This document shows, piece after piece, positions 32,700-43,936 of a DNA stretch of 48,554 bases. This DNA comes from Priapulus caudatus (lineage: Eukaryota > Priapulida > Priapulimorpha > Priapulimorphida > Priapulidae). Each line of letters starts with the position of its first letter. Position 1 is the first letter of the stretch. The stretch covers positions 264,950 to 313,503 of the forward strand of contig NW_014577157.1 in assembly GCF_000485595.1 (NCBI RefSeq). Direction: 5' to 3'. Below the pieces are notes generated by a model, which searched no databases, was not told where the DNA came from, and saw only the letters and a list, made by a program, of their open reading frames with translations. Made by a program: the position numbers and the translations under genes.

Positions 32700-33170
32700 T
32701 TCGTAGCCTTAGGAGCCATATTCTATGGTGGGCCAAACACAGATTAGGTAGCATATCACTCCTTTATCACAAGGGCACAGCTACTGATGTTACACTGGAA
32801 GAATGTCCAGTGTGGTCTCGTTCAGCGCATGCAAACAAGGCGGATGTCGCCCTAAATGACAGGTGCTGACTTATCACCGGGTGTATTAGATCATAGATAT
32901 AGAAGAATCTTCTTCTATATCTATGATTAGATCGACAAGATTAGAGCTACTTTACAACGCTGCTGGTATAGCCCCACCACACATACGTCGCGATGTTGCT
33001 AGCCAAGTAGAGAGAACGCGCCAACTAACAGACGGCTGGCATCCACTGAATAATCATCAACCCACTGCTTCTCGACTCAAGTCAAAGAAGCGTTTCATCA
33101 ACAGTTACACCGTACCACATTGCAACGAGGAGCCATCGCAACTACGCGAATCTCTGTGGAATACCCAGTG
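32700..33170 (+). pseudogene. LINE reverse-transcriptase C-terminal part, broken
   Basis: The translated pieces CPVWSRSAHANKADVALNDRC and IRSTRLELLYNAAGIAPPHIR are typical of the region just after the RT domain in Jockey/CR1-type non-LTR retrotransposons. A stop follows the first piece, and a 41-bp insertion with a palindrome at 32890-32927 breaks the frame between them. The sequence continues after an inserted element at 33959. It is a dead copy. Confidence 0.7.
32890..32927. repeat. 38-bp perfect palindrome with 8-bp flanking duplication
   Basis: Two 18-bp arms (ATCATAGATATAGAAGAA and its exact inverse) are separated by 2 bp. ATTAGATC occurs at 32885-32892 and again at 32926-32933. Removing one duplication plus the palindrome core rejoins the LINE reading frame, so this is a genuine insertion. 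Confidence 0.85.
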
Positions 33171-33223
33171 ACAGAGTGGCAATTATGTCAAAGGCTTTTT
33201 CCAGCAACCCCACGAGTGCCTAT

Positions 33224-33958
33224 GTTGTGCCCAAACTTGGAATCTTGCACAAACTTGGAATTTCAGCGCATTCACAGTTTGGGCAACCAATCTTGAGATT
33301 GGGCAAACAGAGGTAAACACTAAAACAGAGCTTGCACAAACATATGATTATTAGGATTTCAAATGTTATATCATAACTATAAGGTCGTATACCTTCTTTC
33401 CTCAATGAGTTTGGCACCTTTGTATAAATAACTAGAGCACTCGGAGAGCACAGACATCCGCCAAGGCAGCTGAATTCTCTCAATGTGAAATTTTTTATTA
33501 ATTAATTAATTAATTAAGTGGAAAAATTAATTAATTAATTGGATCCGGATTAGTGCGAGCGTGCAGGTGGGGGAGGACTGTGGTTGCCCCTTAGCCTGTA
33601 GTTGCGTGTTTGTAAGTCTACAGCCAGCGCACCTAGCGGAAGTGAACTGAAACGTGCATGGTAACACACAAACCCACAAACCAACACTCAAAGACACGCC
33701 GGTGAAAACATAACCTCCGCCAAGCCCCTGGCGGAGGTAATAAATGATTATAATAAATAATTGGATAAATATGAGATAAATCCCTTCCTAGTTTGCACCA
33801 CCCACACCACACACTCGCTATGAGCGGTTGTTGAATCACCGACTGTTTTCAGTTTGCACAATCTTGAGATTGGTCAGCCAAACTAGGGAATCCGCAGTTT
33901 GGGCAGCACAATCGTTGCACAATCTCGAGATTGGGCAGATTCCAAGTTTGGTTACAAC
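33224..33958. mobile_element. TIR element inserted in the LINE
   Basis: Left end GTTGTGCCCAAACTTGGAAT and right end, in reverse, GTTGTAACCAAACTTGGAAT. Inner arms share CAATCTTGAGATTG and CAGTTTGGGC. The interior has a (TTAA)n stretch (33495-33545) and a CCTCCGCCAAG...CTGGCGGAGG stem (33711-33738). It splits LINE fragments 32700-33170 and 33959-34210. Confidence 0.72.
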
Positions 33959-34210
33959 ACCTACATGACTTTGGCAGACCTGCCTCGACCAACTTGGTGG
34001 TCGTTCAACCGATTAGGGTGCCAGGCTTGGCGATGCCGAGAAACCCTTGCCCAATGGGGATACGCAGAATCCAATACCTGCGAATGTCGCCCTCCACAAA
34101 TCATGGCACATCTAATAGAATGCCTCCAGACAAAGTGCACAACAGCCGATTTCTGCAAGGGGTGCTATGTGGCAATCGACTGTGCGGAACACTGGCACCG
34201 CCTGATTTGA
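33959..34210 (+). pseudogene. LINE 3' ORF end, after the inserted element
   Basis: Reads PRPTWWSFNRLGCQAWRCRE, WGYAESNTCECRPPQIMAHL and then IEC. This is the conserved NRLRTG..W...CxCG..QT..H...C block found at the C-terminus of many non-LTR retrotransposons, ending in a stop near 34208. It continues the fragment that stops at 33170. The conserved Gly after the second Cys is replaced. Confidence 0.75.
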
Positions 34211-35060
34211 TAAATTACAGATCCAGACTTGACGAAGAAGAACTGGTGCTGTTGGGGTCCCCTTATTGTCCATTTCTGTAATCAGAATAAGCCTATATGC
34301 ACCAATGGTTACATTTACTCAATGCATGGTCTATAATTGTGGATGAAAAGGCAGCCGGCAAATGATGCTTCGGTACAGACCAGTGCCTTGGCTGCTGCCA
34401 TTTTAGACAGCGCTCCCACAGTACATCTTAGTTGGCCTTTTACTTGCGCTAATAGTACGTGTTGTCGTAGGAGGAGTGACATAATAGGTCTCTATTATCT
34501 ATTATCTATTATCAGATATCTCTATTATGTCACTCTTGGTCATGTGAAGGCTGCGGTTCATTCTTACAGTTACATGCAGTGAGTGATAGTGCAAGCTCAG
34601 CTGTTTACTTATGTAACTAGCACTATATATATATACAGTTACTTACTATGTTTACCGTTGTTCCTTACGACTGTCGCAGGCTTCAGCTGCTGTGCACAGG
34701 AAAGGGGAGAGGCATATCATGTGCACAATAAATAGATTTATATTGCCTGCGCGACGACGGGGAGCGTACAGGCGTGTGCGCGTGTTCGTGTGAGCATATA
34801 TATATATATATATGCGTGCATGATTGCGTACGTGTCTAAACGCTAAACTCTGAACTCAAGCTCAGTCAATGTCACGTCTTTTGATTTTAGATGTAGTGCT
34901 GCTTTCACGTACTAAAAGGTTTCAGTGCTCGTTATGACCTGCCTCTAAGCCATGCAGGGTGGACACACAGGCTATATTCAACCGGGCTGTGTAATCTATA
35001 TCCCTAGTTGGAATGATTGTGAGGGCTTCTTCAGTTAGTCGAAAATGTAAAGTTGGGGTC
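34211..35060. other. Unassigned intron/intergenic sequence
   Basis: The LINE 3' tail may lie just after 34280. A (TA)n run is at 34797-34813, and TCTATTATCT repeats with an inverse GACATAATAG/CTATTATGTC pair lie at 34476-34535. No gene seen. Confidence 0.4.
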
Positions 35061-35077
35061 ATGGTGATGGTAGTGGT

Positions 35078-35115
<38 letters not shown>

Positions 35116-35166
35116 TGTTGGTGGTAGTGGTGGTGGTGACGGCGGCGGCGACGTCGGCGGCGTACA
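35060..35166. repeat. (GGT/GGC)n triplet repeat
   Basis: A run of about 33 GGN triplets on the + strand. All frames here are homopolymeric and not genes. Confidence 0.95.
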
Positions 35167-35169
35167 TGC

Positions 35170-36238
35170 GCACGCGCGTGTGCGTGTGCGGACTGGAAAG
35201 GCAATATTAGGCCCTGTTTGGTAATCAGAATGTCCCGAGAACGTGTTAAAACGTAACAAAGTACATAGATGTGTACATACAGGATTTGATCCGGGGGTCG
35301 GCCGCTGCCCACAGCCAACTCTGGCATTCGTGAACAACCTCCTAGTCATTTCGCTTAAACGCCGTTTCTAGCCTTCTTCTGTCTTTTCGGCTTCCTATTC
35401 TTCCTTCAAGTCAGGTGTCGTTTGTTAAGTGATATTACTCAAAGCAATTTATCTCGTGTACTTCAGTTAATTCAGCTCAAAGTAGGACTCTGTGAAACGT
35501 CAAGAGTGAGCCCTCAGTGTGGATTTCCTGATCGATATATACTGCTGGTATAGACTGAGCCGCGTATAGCAATCAGTCCATCACCAACACAGCAATATTA
35601 TTGTGCGGTGTACACAAACAATGGACTGCCCACGGACACGGCCTAATTAGTGCGCTGTGCTGTTTAGAGTGTGTGGAAGTTGTCTGGAGATAACCTAACC
35701 TTACGGTTTTCGTTTCAAGCGTGTGTGTGTTTAGACAAGTGGGTGCATGTAGATTCCAGCAGGAAATCATGCAGCGTTTATGACATCAGTCTTTATTATG
35801 GGACAGCAATTGTCAGGCCTCGAGCGGTTAGATCAAGCCACCCAGGTGTACTTTATGGTAGTTGACTTGACGACAATGATTGCGAGGTTGTTCCATCCGT
35901 ATCTCTGCGGGTTCGTGAAGTGAAGCTGAATCAGTAGGCATCTGTTGGCACAATGAGTTTGGCAGTCTAGACTGGTCAGTGAAACAGTTTTGGCTTTCTC
36001 ACCGGCTACGTGACACCATTATGACTTGATTCGTTAATTTTTACGTTCAGTTCATCATCAAAGCAAAATGTACAAATATTTAAGTACCTCAAATGAATTA
36101 CTTCTCACTGTGCAGTGGTCCTCACGGTGACCTTATAAGGACAGATCATGAACCATGACAATGACCACATTGTGCTTTGCCATTGAGTGCGGTGGTATTT
36201 TTTTAAATCTGCATGGTGATTAAAGATTGAAGTTATCG
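35170..36238. other. Unassigned sequence, no gene seen
   Basis: No repeat boundaries or coding features were recognised. Confidence 0.35.
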
Positions 36239-36241
36239 TAA

Positions 36242-36575
36242 AGGCCCCCGCACACGGTGAGATTCGTGCTGAGCACGGATCTTACAAGCGGGTGCCACTG
36301 TCTGGTGCACGGGTGTACGAAGCGGTCACTGGAGCGGGTGTACGGCTGAACCAATCAAAATGCGCCGCCACTGAGTTTTGTGCTCAGCAGGAGTCTCACA
36401 CCCCCGCACACGCTGAGTTTTCAGCCTCGCGAGACCAAAATTATCAAACACGACAGATATTTTCCTCACCACCTCGCGAGACCGAAAACTCAGTGAAATC
36501 GTCCCCGCACAAGGTGAGGTTCCTGCTGACACGTTCCGTGCTCAGCACGAACCTCACCGTGTGCGGGACGGGCCT
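36242..36575. mobile_element. PIF/Harbinger-like MITE
   Basis: Termini AGGCCCCCGCACACGGTGAG and the inverse of AGGCCCGTCCCGCACACGGT share about 38 bp with a small gap. TAA flanks both sides (36239-36241 and 36576-36578), the 3-bp target type of PIF/Harbinger. Inside are further inverted copies of the GCTGAGCACG and CTCGCGAGAC blocks. Confidence 0.72.
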
Positions 36576-36578
36576 TAA

Positions 36579-38587
36579 TAATGACTTAACTTGATTTTTA
36601 TATGAATATAACGATTTTGTTGCAGTATAGCAGCGAATGTTCAAGACATGACTTGGTTTTGATTAGTCGTCTGACAGTCTGTTTGTACAGTCACGATCAG
36701 TTGATTTATGGTCGGGCGTATTTACCCGATTTAAACCAGATTTCCTATAATTATGTCACCTTTAAAAATCTGAAAAGAAAAAAAACGATAATCTGCTAGA
36801 ATTATATGAGCTTAATCGACGAAAACGTAATTCAGTATGCTTTATAAAGCGCCAGAAACATGTAAAATACCGAAAACCAAAGAGCTTCTGAGGTCTTCGC
36901 GCCCCTTTACGTCGGTTCCGTAGCTTTATCTTGAAAATATTCAAGGTCCTGGCAGTATCAGTATCATTATATTGCATGGAGACTTTGATAAGATCAGTGA
37001 ATAAAAGGTATTGATTGCAGGCAGTTGCCTTGATCAAGTCAAATGTTTTGTCACTCCGCCATTCCCTATATACTTAAGATTTTCTAGGCACGTGCGTTAG
37101 GTGTAAAAAGGTAATTATGGGGATATGATCAGCTGAAAGAAAGTTACGATACTTACGAAACGATTGCGTGTGACTGATATGCATGCGTTGTTACGTGGTA
37201 TTATAAGAAATTTAAACACGGTTAAACATTTTCCCGTTTGCATGCGTATGATAAATTAATTACTGTATGAATAATAATGGTATGCATACTATAAATAGAG
37301 GCTCCATAATTTCTCTATCACAGTGCAGCAGTCTAAGGACGGTGCATGGTCACAGCATTCTTAGCCGTTGCAGCGGATGAGCACTGACGCATTGAAGCAC
37401 TTGTTAATTTGCACGAATTTGATATTGAAATGTATAATTGCCATGTGTGGAATTTGGGTTGCATACAGTGAACATATCCTTAAAAATACATTAATCGCTA
37501 ACTGAAAGAAGGCTGGCATTAATTTCTGTGTGCTGGTGTATGCACATAAGTCTGATAAACTATAGTTTAGCATTAGCATTAGGGTCCCTCCATCAGTAAA
37601 ACATGTCTGAAAACAGTCTGCCTGTGGTATAGAAAATTACAGCAAACCACTTCAATTAGTTAATAAATTGTTGTATTCGCAAAATGCTTTAAAAATTATG
37701 CATCGCTGTTTGACAGGTTTGTGTGTTAATGTGAAATTTCAAAATGAATTTAGAGCTGCTCGGGAGGGATCGTTACTGTTTTTACTTGGAGCAATTATAA
37801 ATTAAAATGCAGTAGCGCTACTGTAGGAGAGCGCAGGCTCTCGCACAGAGGAAATATATCGCCTCACACTATTCCCCAAATGCAATCACTAGAAACAACA
37901 CACCTCTACGCTTTAAGTGATAAATAATAATAGAACGCCGCAGGTAATCACGATACACCACGCCCGTAGCGTCCCAGCACACTAATGACTCGAGGGCCGC
38001 TCTGCCATGAATATTCCTCAGGCATCATCTCAGCTCTTACCCTCTTCTTCGCAAGTCTAGTTTTAGCCTAATACTAGCTCCCACACCCGATTCCAACTCT
38101 ACTTCTTCGAGCTACCTTTCGCCAACCTACCTTCACTTCACCCCGCCGAGCGCCTCCGCGAATCGCAACTCCAAGGTACGACATTACTTGTATTCAATTA
38201 CGCGTCACGCGACGCGAGTCTTACGACGCGGAGACATCTGTATAGTATCATATGATTGTGTTTGATTAGAGTGAAATAGACGCACGAAGAGTAGTTTTCA
38301 TAATACTGTACGCGTTTCTGTCATCTATCGACGCAACAACCTGCCACTACCCTTAAGGCGACTATACCTCGCACATGCCAAACCGAGAACCTGGTAAGGG
38401 GAGTTGAAAGGCTCACTTATACTACCTATACGTTGCCGTTCTGTGAGAGCGAATGGATATACAAGTAGATATATGTGTCGAAAGTCAGTGTGAGTTAAAA
38501 TTTAATTTAATTATTTCTGTATTTACTCAATGCGTGAGTAAACAGAGATATTTATGTTCGGTTTAAAACTGATTTGAGTGTTTGTAG
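36579..38587. other. Unassigned sequence, no gene seen
   Basis: AT-rich up to about 37850. Then a C- and CpG-richer block (37960-38180) ends in CCAAG|GTACGA, which could be a splice donor of an unidentified exon. No protein homology. Confidence 0.35.
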
Positions 38588-38692
38588 GGATGCATGTCAT
38601 GATGTGCGAGTTACAAGCAATGTGAGCGGCCTGCTGTCAAAGGAACAGCTGCTAGTAAATGTTGCTGAGATTGTACTGCCAGACCAAAAGCC
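38588..38692 (+). CDS. Possible internal exon of the MEAK7-like gene
   Basis: Follows a good acceptor (GAGTGTTTGTAG). Read with one leading base it gives DACHDVRVTSNVSGLLSKEQ, then LLVNVAEIVLPDQK. The SxEQxxxxxAxI part resembles the segment before the first repeat of TLDc MEAK7 proteins (human NVSQEQFTASMSHLL). The donor would be a weak CC|GTAGCT. Exon 1 ends in phase 0 and this begins in another phase, so at least one exon between would be needed; I could not find it. Tentative. Confidence 0.25.
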
Positions 38693-40023
38693 GTAGCTAC
38701 TTGGAATGTTAGTAACCCCCAATTTAGCTGGTTGGATCAAGTGTTAGTTCGTTTCGGTGTATCATAGGTGAGTGGAGCTGTAACTGTCGACTGCCCATTG
38801 GCCATGCACCCCCTGCGACGGTGACTGTAGTATGTGGTATTACTAGTAGTAAACAGGGAAAATAACTGCATGGCTGCGGAAAAATTGAGCAATCAGAACG
38901 TTTTCTTGTGAATAAGTTCACATTATTTACACGGCACCGGTTTTATTATAAATGACAAAGGCTGAGAAAGTGATCAGGTATCTGGTAACACCCGTACGAA
39001 ATGTTTTCATTATTTTATTTATTATTTCACAATTTCGCTTATTTGCATTCAGTTCGGAACAAAATCATCTGCGTACGCGTGTTTTAGTCGCGCAGACTTT
39101 ATTGTTTTTAGCACGTATTTTCAATCGATTTCAAGGCTGAAGATTTCCATGATACAACTTGCACACTCAGTAACAAAAGACCGTAGTTACATCGATATTT
39201 AGAGGAAGGAGGAGGGTGAAATGTTTGGAGATGAATTCTGTTGTAAATACGGAATCGCCGTTCCTGTACGAGGCAAGTGAATGTCGTGTCACGCGAGGTG
39301 GCGAGCTTTCATAACCCGCCTCACTTCAGAAGAGCTTTTTCATCGTGGAAACGCATTATATGACCTGGGTTTATATAGCTCTCCCCGAAGACGCCGCTTA
39401 TAATGTGAGGCCTTGCTTGAGGATCTTGCGCGTAATATTTCGGTGCTAGCTGATGTGATGTTGGCGTGCGTGAAACTCGCTATGGAGATGCTGCTGCGAC
39501 GTTACTATGGATACGTTGACCGGCATTCACCAGATTGTCAACAAGCCACTGCATGTATGAGTGTGCAGCCAGAGTCCTTTTTATTACCGCAAGTATGCGA
39601 TATACTATATATAAAGGAAGTTATAAATTTGCGGCAAGGCACGTGCAACGCTCTAGCCGTTTTATACTACAGTTTAGGAGAGTTTAATTTGGTGAGTTAA
39701 AGTCGTGAAAACAGCAATAGTGCATTTTCGCAGAACAGTATTCACTGGCGTTTCGTGAAATCCGTCTTCACATGTTGCGTTCTAAGCACATTGGGAAGTG
39801 GGAAAGCAGGTAGGCAGTCTAAATGGCGCCGAAAGTACACCAGGCTTTACATAACCTCCGTGACTAATTTCCATACGATTTGGTTAGCCGTAGAAAACTC
39901 CCAGAGCTTTACGAGGGTCGTAAATCAGTACGCGAAAGATTCGAGCTTGGCTGCATGATACAATTAAAGGCGTCGTGTAGCTGGTGTAATTGGCAACCGT
40001 AAGAATAATGCTTCTAGGAAAAC
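38693..40023. other. Unassigned sequence with one 95-codon frame
   Basis: An open frame at 39413-39700 has no recognised motif. The region has ordinary base composition and no terminal repeats. Confidence 0.3.
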
Positions 40024-42290
40024 TACCCCTTGGACAATTACCCACCGGACAATTACCCCCCGGACAATTACCCACCAGGACAATTACCCACCGAACGATT
40101 ACCCAGCCCGGACAAATTACCACCAGGACAATTATCCCACAGAGGAAAATACCACCAGGACCATTACCCTCCGCGACAATTACCACCCAGCGGCGGAACA
40201 TTACCCACCATGACAATACCCCATACTCTAAGCTTTCCAATAAGGGGAAAAATTCCCTATCCTTATTTTTTTCTCCGCATGCAAAACCATAATGTAGGTC
40301 TGGAAGGAGAGACAATCGTCTACCCCATGTTGTTCAGAGACAGCGACGTCGCATAATGGGACGGGGGGGGGAGGAGTCGGCCCCTACCCCTCCATATAAT
40401 GACGGAAATGTTGTTATCGCCAAATGATCTTGCTACTTGGCGCATGTGACGTTATGTTATCAAGAGTGCACTAATAGAGATATTTGCCTGTTAAAACCGT
40501 GTCATACTCTTCTCATTTATGCACTCTTGATGTTATATCTAATGTTCGTGCGATGTGTCGGTATATGTGCGCTGGCTGTGTAGCGTGCGTGTGTGTGAAG
40601 TGAGTGAAGTATACTGAATTTACAAGGATTTATTACAAAGTGTAATACTTGTGTGAAAGTAAGGGGGGCGGTGGCAGCCCCCCGAAATTATTTTCAGCAA
40701 TTTGACACATGGCAAATACAATCACTAGTTTACTGACAAAAAATGAATACGCTTCCTTAATTGTCAATTTTCACAGCATGATATATAAAAATTGCTTCTT
40801 TTAAAGGTCATGTAAATTTGCCACTGTGGAAGTACTGTATATTTGATTCATGTACGTCCCCTTCTTCAACTTTATGAATAGTTATAACAATAATTTTAGA
40901 CAGTGCGGCCAGAAACTGAAACAATGGTCATTCTGAATGCTTGTGTAATGAATGAATTGTGAATAAAGTTTTCAAAAATCATAACTGAATTGTCTAATAT
41001 AGGCTTTTAATCATTGTTCTTTACATTGCATCTCTGAATGTATACAAGATTTTTGTTTATGTGTATCAGGCTAGCCTTAGTGATAATGTTACATTATGAA
41101 AAACACATACTTTTTCCATTTATCACTATATATTCAGGAGGCTATACTATACATGCTAACTGTGGATGTAGTTCCAAGTACGAATCCCCGGTTGCCCGCA
41201 ATTTTAACAACCACTCGAGCGGAGCAGCATTAGCATTTCACGCAATCGTAGATAAAATACGGCAAGGCCTTATGGATAGATAGCGCCGACCGTGAGGTAT
41301 TGCCACAGATGGACTCAGCATGGCGAGGATTAGGCGCGGGGAGCGACGCCACGGCGCGAGTATCTCCAGCACGTGATCGCGCTTTAGGCATAAGTACTAC
41401 CCTTTATGTCGGGAAAAGTATTAATGGGGCTGTCGCGGCGCTGCTGTTCATTGATTTACGGCGGGAGTTTGCCATTACGCGAATTTGCAATGAAGCGGCG
41501 CGTATCATCTTAATAACAATCCCTCCTCTTAGAAACAATAACAGAAACAACACTACCAAGAATAACCGCCGACGCGGCGACCTGCCAGCAGCCGTGTGGC
41601 GAAGCACGGATAGAAATAAATGTGATGTTAATCTTGTATTAAGCGACAGAACAATGTCATACGACATGTTAACCGTGGCTGTAGTCTGGTGGACTGCCCG
41701 ACTTCGCATCCGCTGCTGATGCCAGCACACAAGGTGAATGCCAGATAACTTGCCCGATATGTGCACTCCTCAAAATCCGGGGTATGCGGCAAAATGGTGC
41801 GGCAAATAAGTCAAGAATATCGGCAGTATCAGCCGGAATGTGAAGTTGAAAGGGGTTAATTGACAGTCACGAGTTGATGATGTCCTGTTAGCCCGACCAC
41901 TTACATCATCGATATTAGATGTACGCGTGTGGCCGCTGTGGGGCTGAGGGGTAATTCGCCCGGGCGGGGGCGGGGGTAATTGCTCCTGGGTGGGTAATTG
42001 TCCGGGCGCGGCGAGTGAGCGCGGTAATTTACGGGGTAGTATGTCGTAGTGGGTAATTGTCCTGGTGGGGTAATTGTCCTGGTGAGCGTAATCGGTCCCC
42101 TGGTGGGTAAATCTGTCCTTTGGTGGGTAATCGGCTCGGCGCGTGGTAATTGTCCTGGTGGTGGGTAAATCGTCCTTAGTGCGTTAATCTTCCTGCGTGG
42201 GTAATCGTTGGGTGGTAATTCCTGCGTGGGTAATTGTCGGGAGAAGTAATTGTCAGGTGGTAATTGTCCAGTGGGTACGTTGTCCGGATA
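40024..42290. mobile_element. Foldback element with inverted 16-bp tandem arrays, copy 1
   Basis: The left end is about 12 degenerate copies of AGGACAATTACCCACC (40024-40225). The right end is about 15 degenerate copies of the inverse, GGTGGGTAATTGTCCT (about 41950-42290). The 1.7-kb interior contains a G8 run, a 21-bp-arm hairpin and CpG-rich DNA. Copy 2 (47061-48554) matches from the left array to 41645. Terminal repeats built from short tandem units are the foldback design of sea urchin TU and Drosophila FB/Galileo elements (established knowledge). No transposase frame survives. Confidence 0.8.
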
Positions 42291-42344
42291 CGAAGAAGAA
42301 TATGAAATGACACATCTATGATATGAGATCGATATATATCATAT

Positions 42345-42361
42345 ACTATAAAATATATAAT

Positions 42362-42396
<35 letters not shown>

Positions 42397-42400
42397 GCAT
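42345..42400. repeat. (AT)n microsatellite
   Basis: TATATA runs between the foldback element and the next MITE. Confidence 0.9.
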
Positions 42401-42657
42401 AAGTGGAAGGTATGTAGGTAATCTTAGATTGTAAGCAACGCAAGACACTACGACACGCAAACCAAACATAGTTCACCTCCAACGGCCCGTTTACTGTGAA
42501 TGCTTGATTCATGCTCGTCTGCTGCCTATAAACGCCCTCTACGTGTTTTTACAACACCTATATTTATATACGCCAGTTTCTTCTCATCGTCACACAAATA
42601 ATTGAGTTGTTAGTTGCCAATGTCGCAGAGTGGGGTCGTGTTCGTCAGATCAGGTAG

Positions 42658-42847
42658 CTACAGATATGTACCGAGTAGTTTTAGGTGTTTAGTATTATGT
42701 TTATATTTTATATGAGTATGTTTAGGTTAGGGTTAGGGTTAGGGTTAGGGTTAGAGTTAAGTGTTAAGGTTAGGCGTATACGTCTGTAGTACAAGTCTGG
42801 TACACTTTGTGTATTACAATAATGTTACCTCGGGTACATATCTGTAG
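42658..42847. mobile_element. Telomere-repeat MITE, family C
   Basis: Inverted termini CTACAGATATGTACCGAG and the inverse of CTACAGATATGTACCCGAGG bracket about 190 bp with a (TTAGGG)n array at 42722-42770. Helitron copy 2 begins at the very next base. Target duplication is not clear because the right flank is the Helitron. Confidence 0.72.
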
Positions 42848-43076
42848 TCTATATATATAAAATTGTTCAGCCGAATTTGTGTGTTCGCGCATAAACTAGA
42901 GAAACTCCCGCCGCCTAAGGGAAAACTAAATATATTTTCAGAAGCAGCACGTCTGGGAGGTGAAAATTTCAAAAAAGTTAAAAAGTTATAAAAATTCTAT
43001 TTATCAATAGAGGGCGTACAGATTTTAAAACATTATACATCACGTACACGTGTGAATCCATGGTGTATAACCATAA

Positions 43077-43150
43077 CGGCCCAGTAGCCGAATGGATAAA
43101 GCATCGGACTCCTAAACCATTGATTCTGGGTTAGAATCTCTGGAAATGCT
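43077..43150 (+). tRNA. tRNA-Arg(CCT)-derived segment inside Helitron 2
   Basis: CAGTAGCCGAATGGATAAAG and a CTCCTAA anticodon loop match tRNA-Arg(CCT). The B box is decayed (GGTTAGAATCT). Copy 1 has the better B box and copy 2 the better D-arm, so both descend from an intact tRNA-like ancestor. Unlikely to be a working tRNA. Confidence 0.65.
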
Positions 43151-43412
43151 GTTTAGTATGTACTTCTGCCGTATTCACCGTTAATTTCAAAATTTTATTT
43201 TTTTACCACATTTTAACGTTTAGTAAAAATCCAGAATAAACTATGGTAGATGATAATGATAGCGCAAACTGACGGGAACACTTCACGGAAGCCTATGTAG
43301 GTTACATTTATTATTATATTTTCTATATAATTCCATTTTATTATTTATAATTTTTGACTTTTTTATTTTTTATAAAATGACTTATCTTTTGATTTCTTAT
43401 TATTTGTTACTG

Positions 43413-43605
43413 TTGGGATGGGATGGGATGGCATGCGATGGGATGGGATGGCATGGCATGGCATGGGATGGCATGGGATATGATGGGATGGGATAGGATG
43501 CGGTGCGATGGGATGGGATGGGATGGCATGGCATGGCTTGGCCTGGGATGCGATGAGATGGCATGGAATGCAATGGATGGATGGATGCATGGATGGATGC
43601 ATGGA
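43413..43605. repeat. ATGGG/ATGGC array in Helitron 2
   Basis: The pentanucleotide array matches that in Helitron 1, ending in GGATGGATGCATGGATAAATAG. Confidence 0.95.
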
Positions 43606-43797
43606 TAAATAGATAGTTCGATTTTTTTGGGTATTTTCCTTTCAACCAAGCGGTCACCAACTGAGTAACGCCACTGATTTCCCCGGGCAACGCCGGGTAT
43701 CCCGCTAGTACCTGATACGACAACGACCCCTTGAGCGCCATGCATGCAGTGTCGCTAACTGTGAAAATGGAGGTACATCAGTTAATTTCCTTTTGAA

Positions 43798-43936
43798 CGT
43801 GTGTGCGTGTGTGTGTGCGTGCGTGTGTGAGCGTGCGTGTGTGCGTGTGTGCGTGCGTGTGTGTGTGCGTGTGTGTGCGCGCGTGCGCGTGTGTGCACGT
43901 GCGCCTGTGCGTGCGTGTGTGTGTGCGTGCGTGTAG
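43798..43936. repeat. (GT)n / (GTGC)n microsatellite
   Basis: About 140 bp of GT and CGTG units. Reverse frames are His/Thr repeats and are not genes. Confidence 0.95.

Larger units (their letters stand above)
42848..43708 (+). mobile_element. Non-autonomous Helitron, copy 2
   Basis: Starts TCTATATATATAAAATTG and ends with the same hairpin and CCCGCTAG as copy 1. It carries the tRNA-Arg-like block and an ATGGG array in the same order. It differs from copy 1 by many substitutions and an extra segment around 43155-43330. Confidence 0.88.

Noticed and set aside
34922-35349. Ala/Thr- and Pro/His-rich frames
   Set aside because: All are readings of the GGT/GGC triplet repeat.
39413-39700. 95-codon + frame as a possible gene
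   Set aside because: No motif, no splice support, and length within chance expectation for this base composition.
41300-41719. 139-codon frame inside foldback copy 1 as a transposase
   Set aside because: The frame is not preserved in copy 2, which has indels throughout, and no transposase motif is visible.
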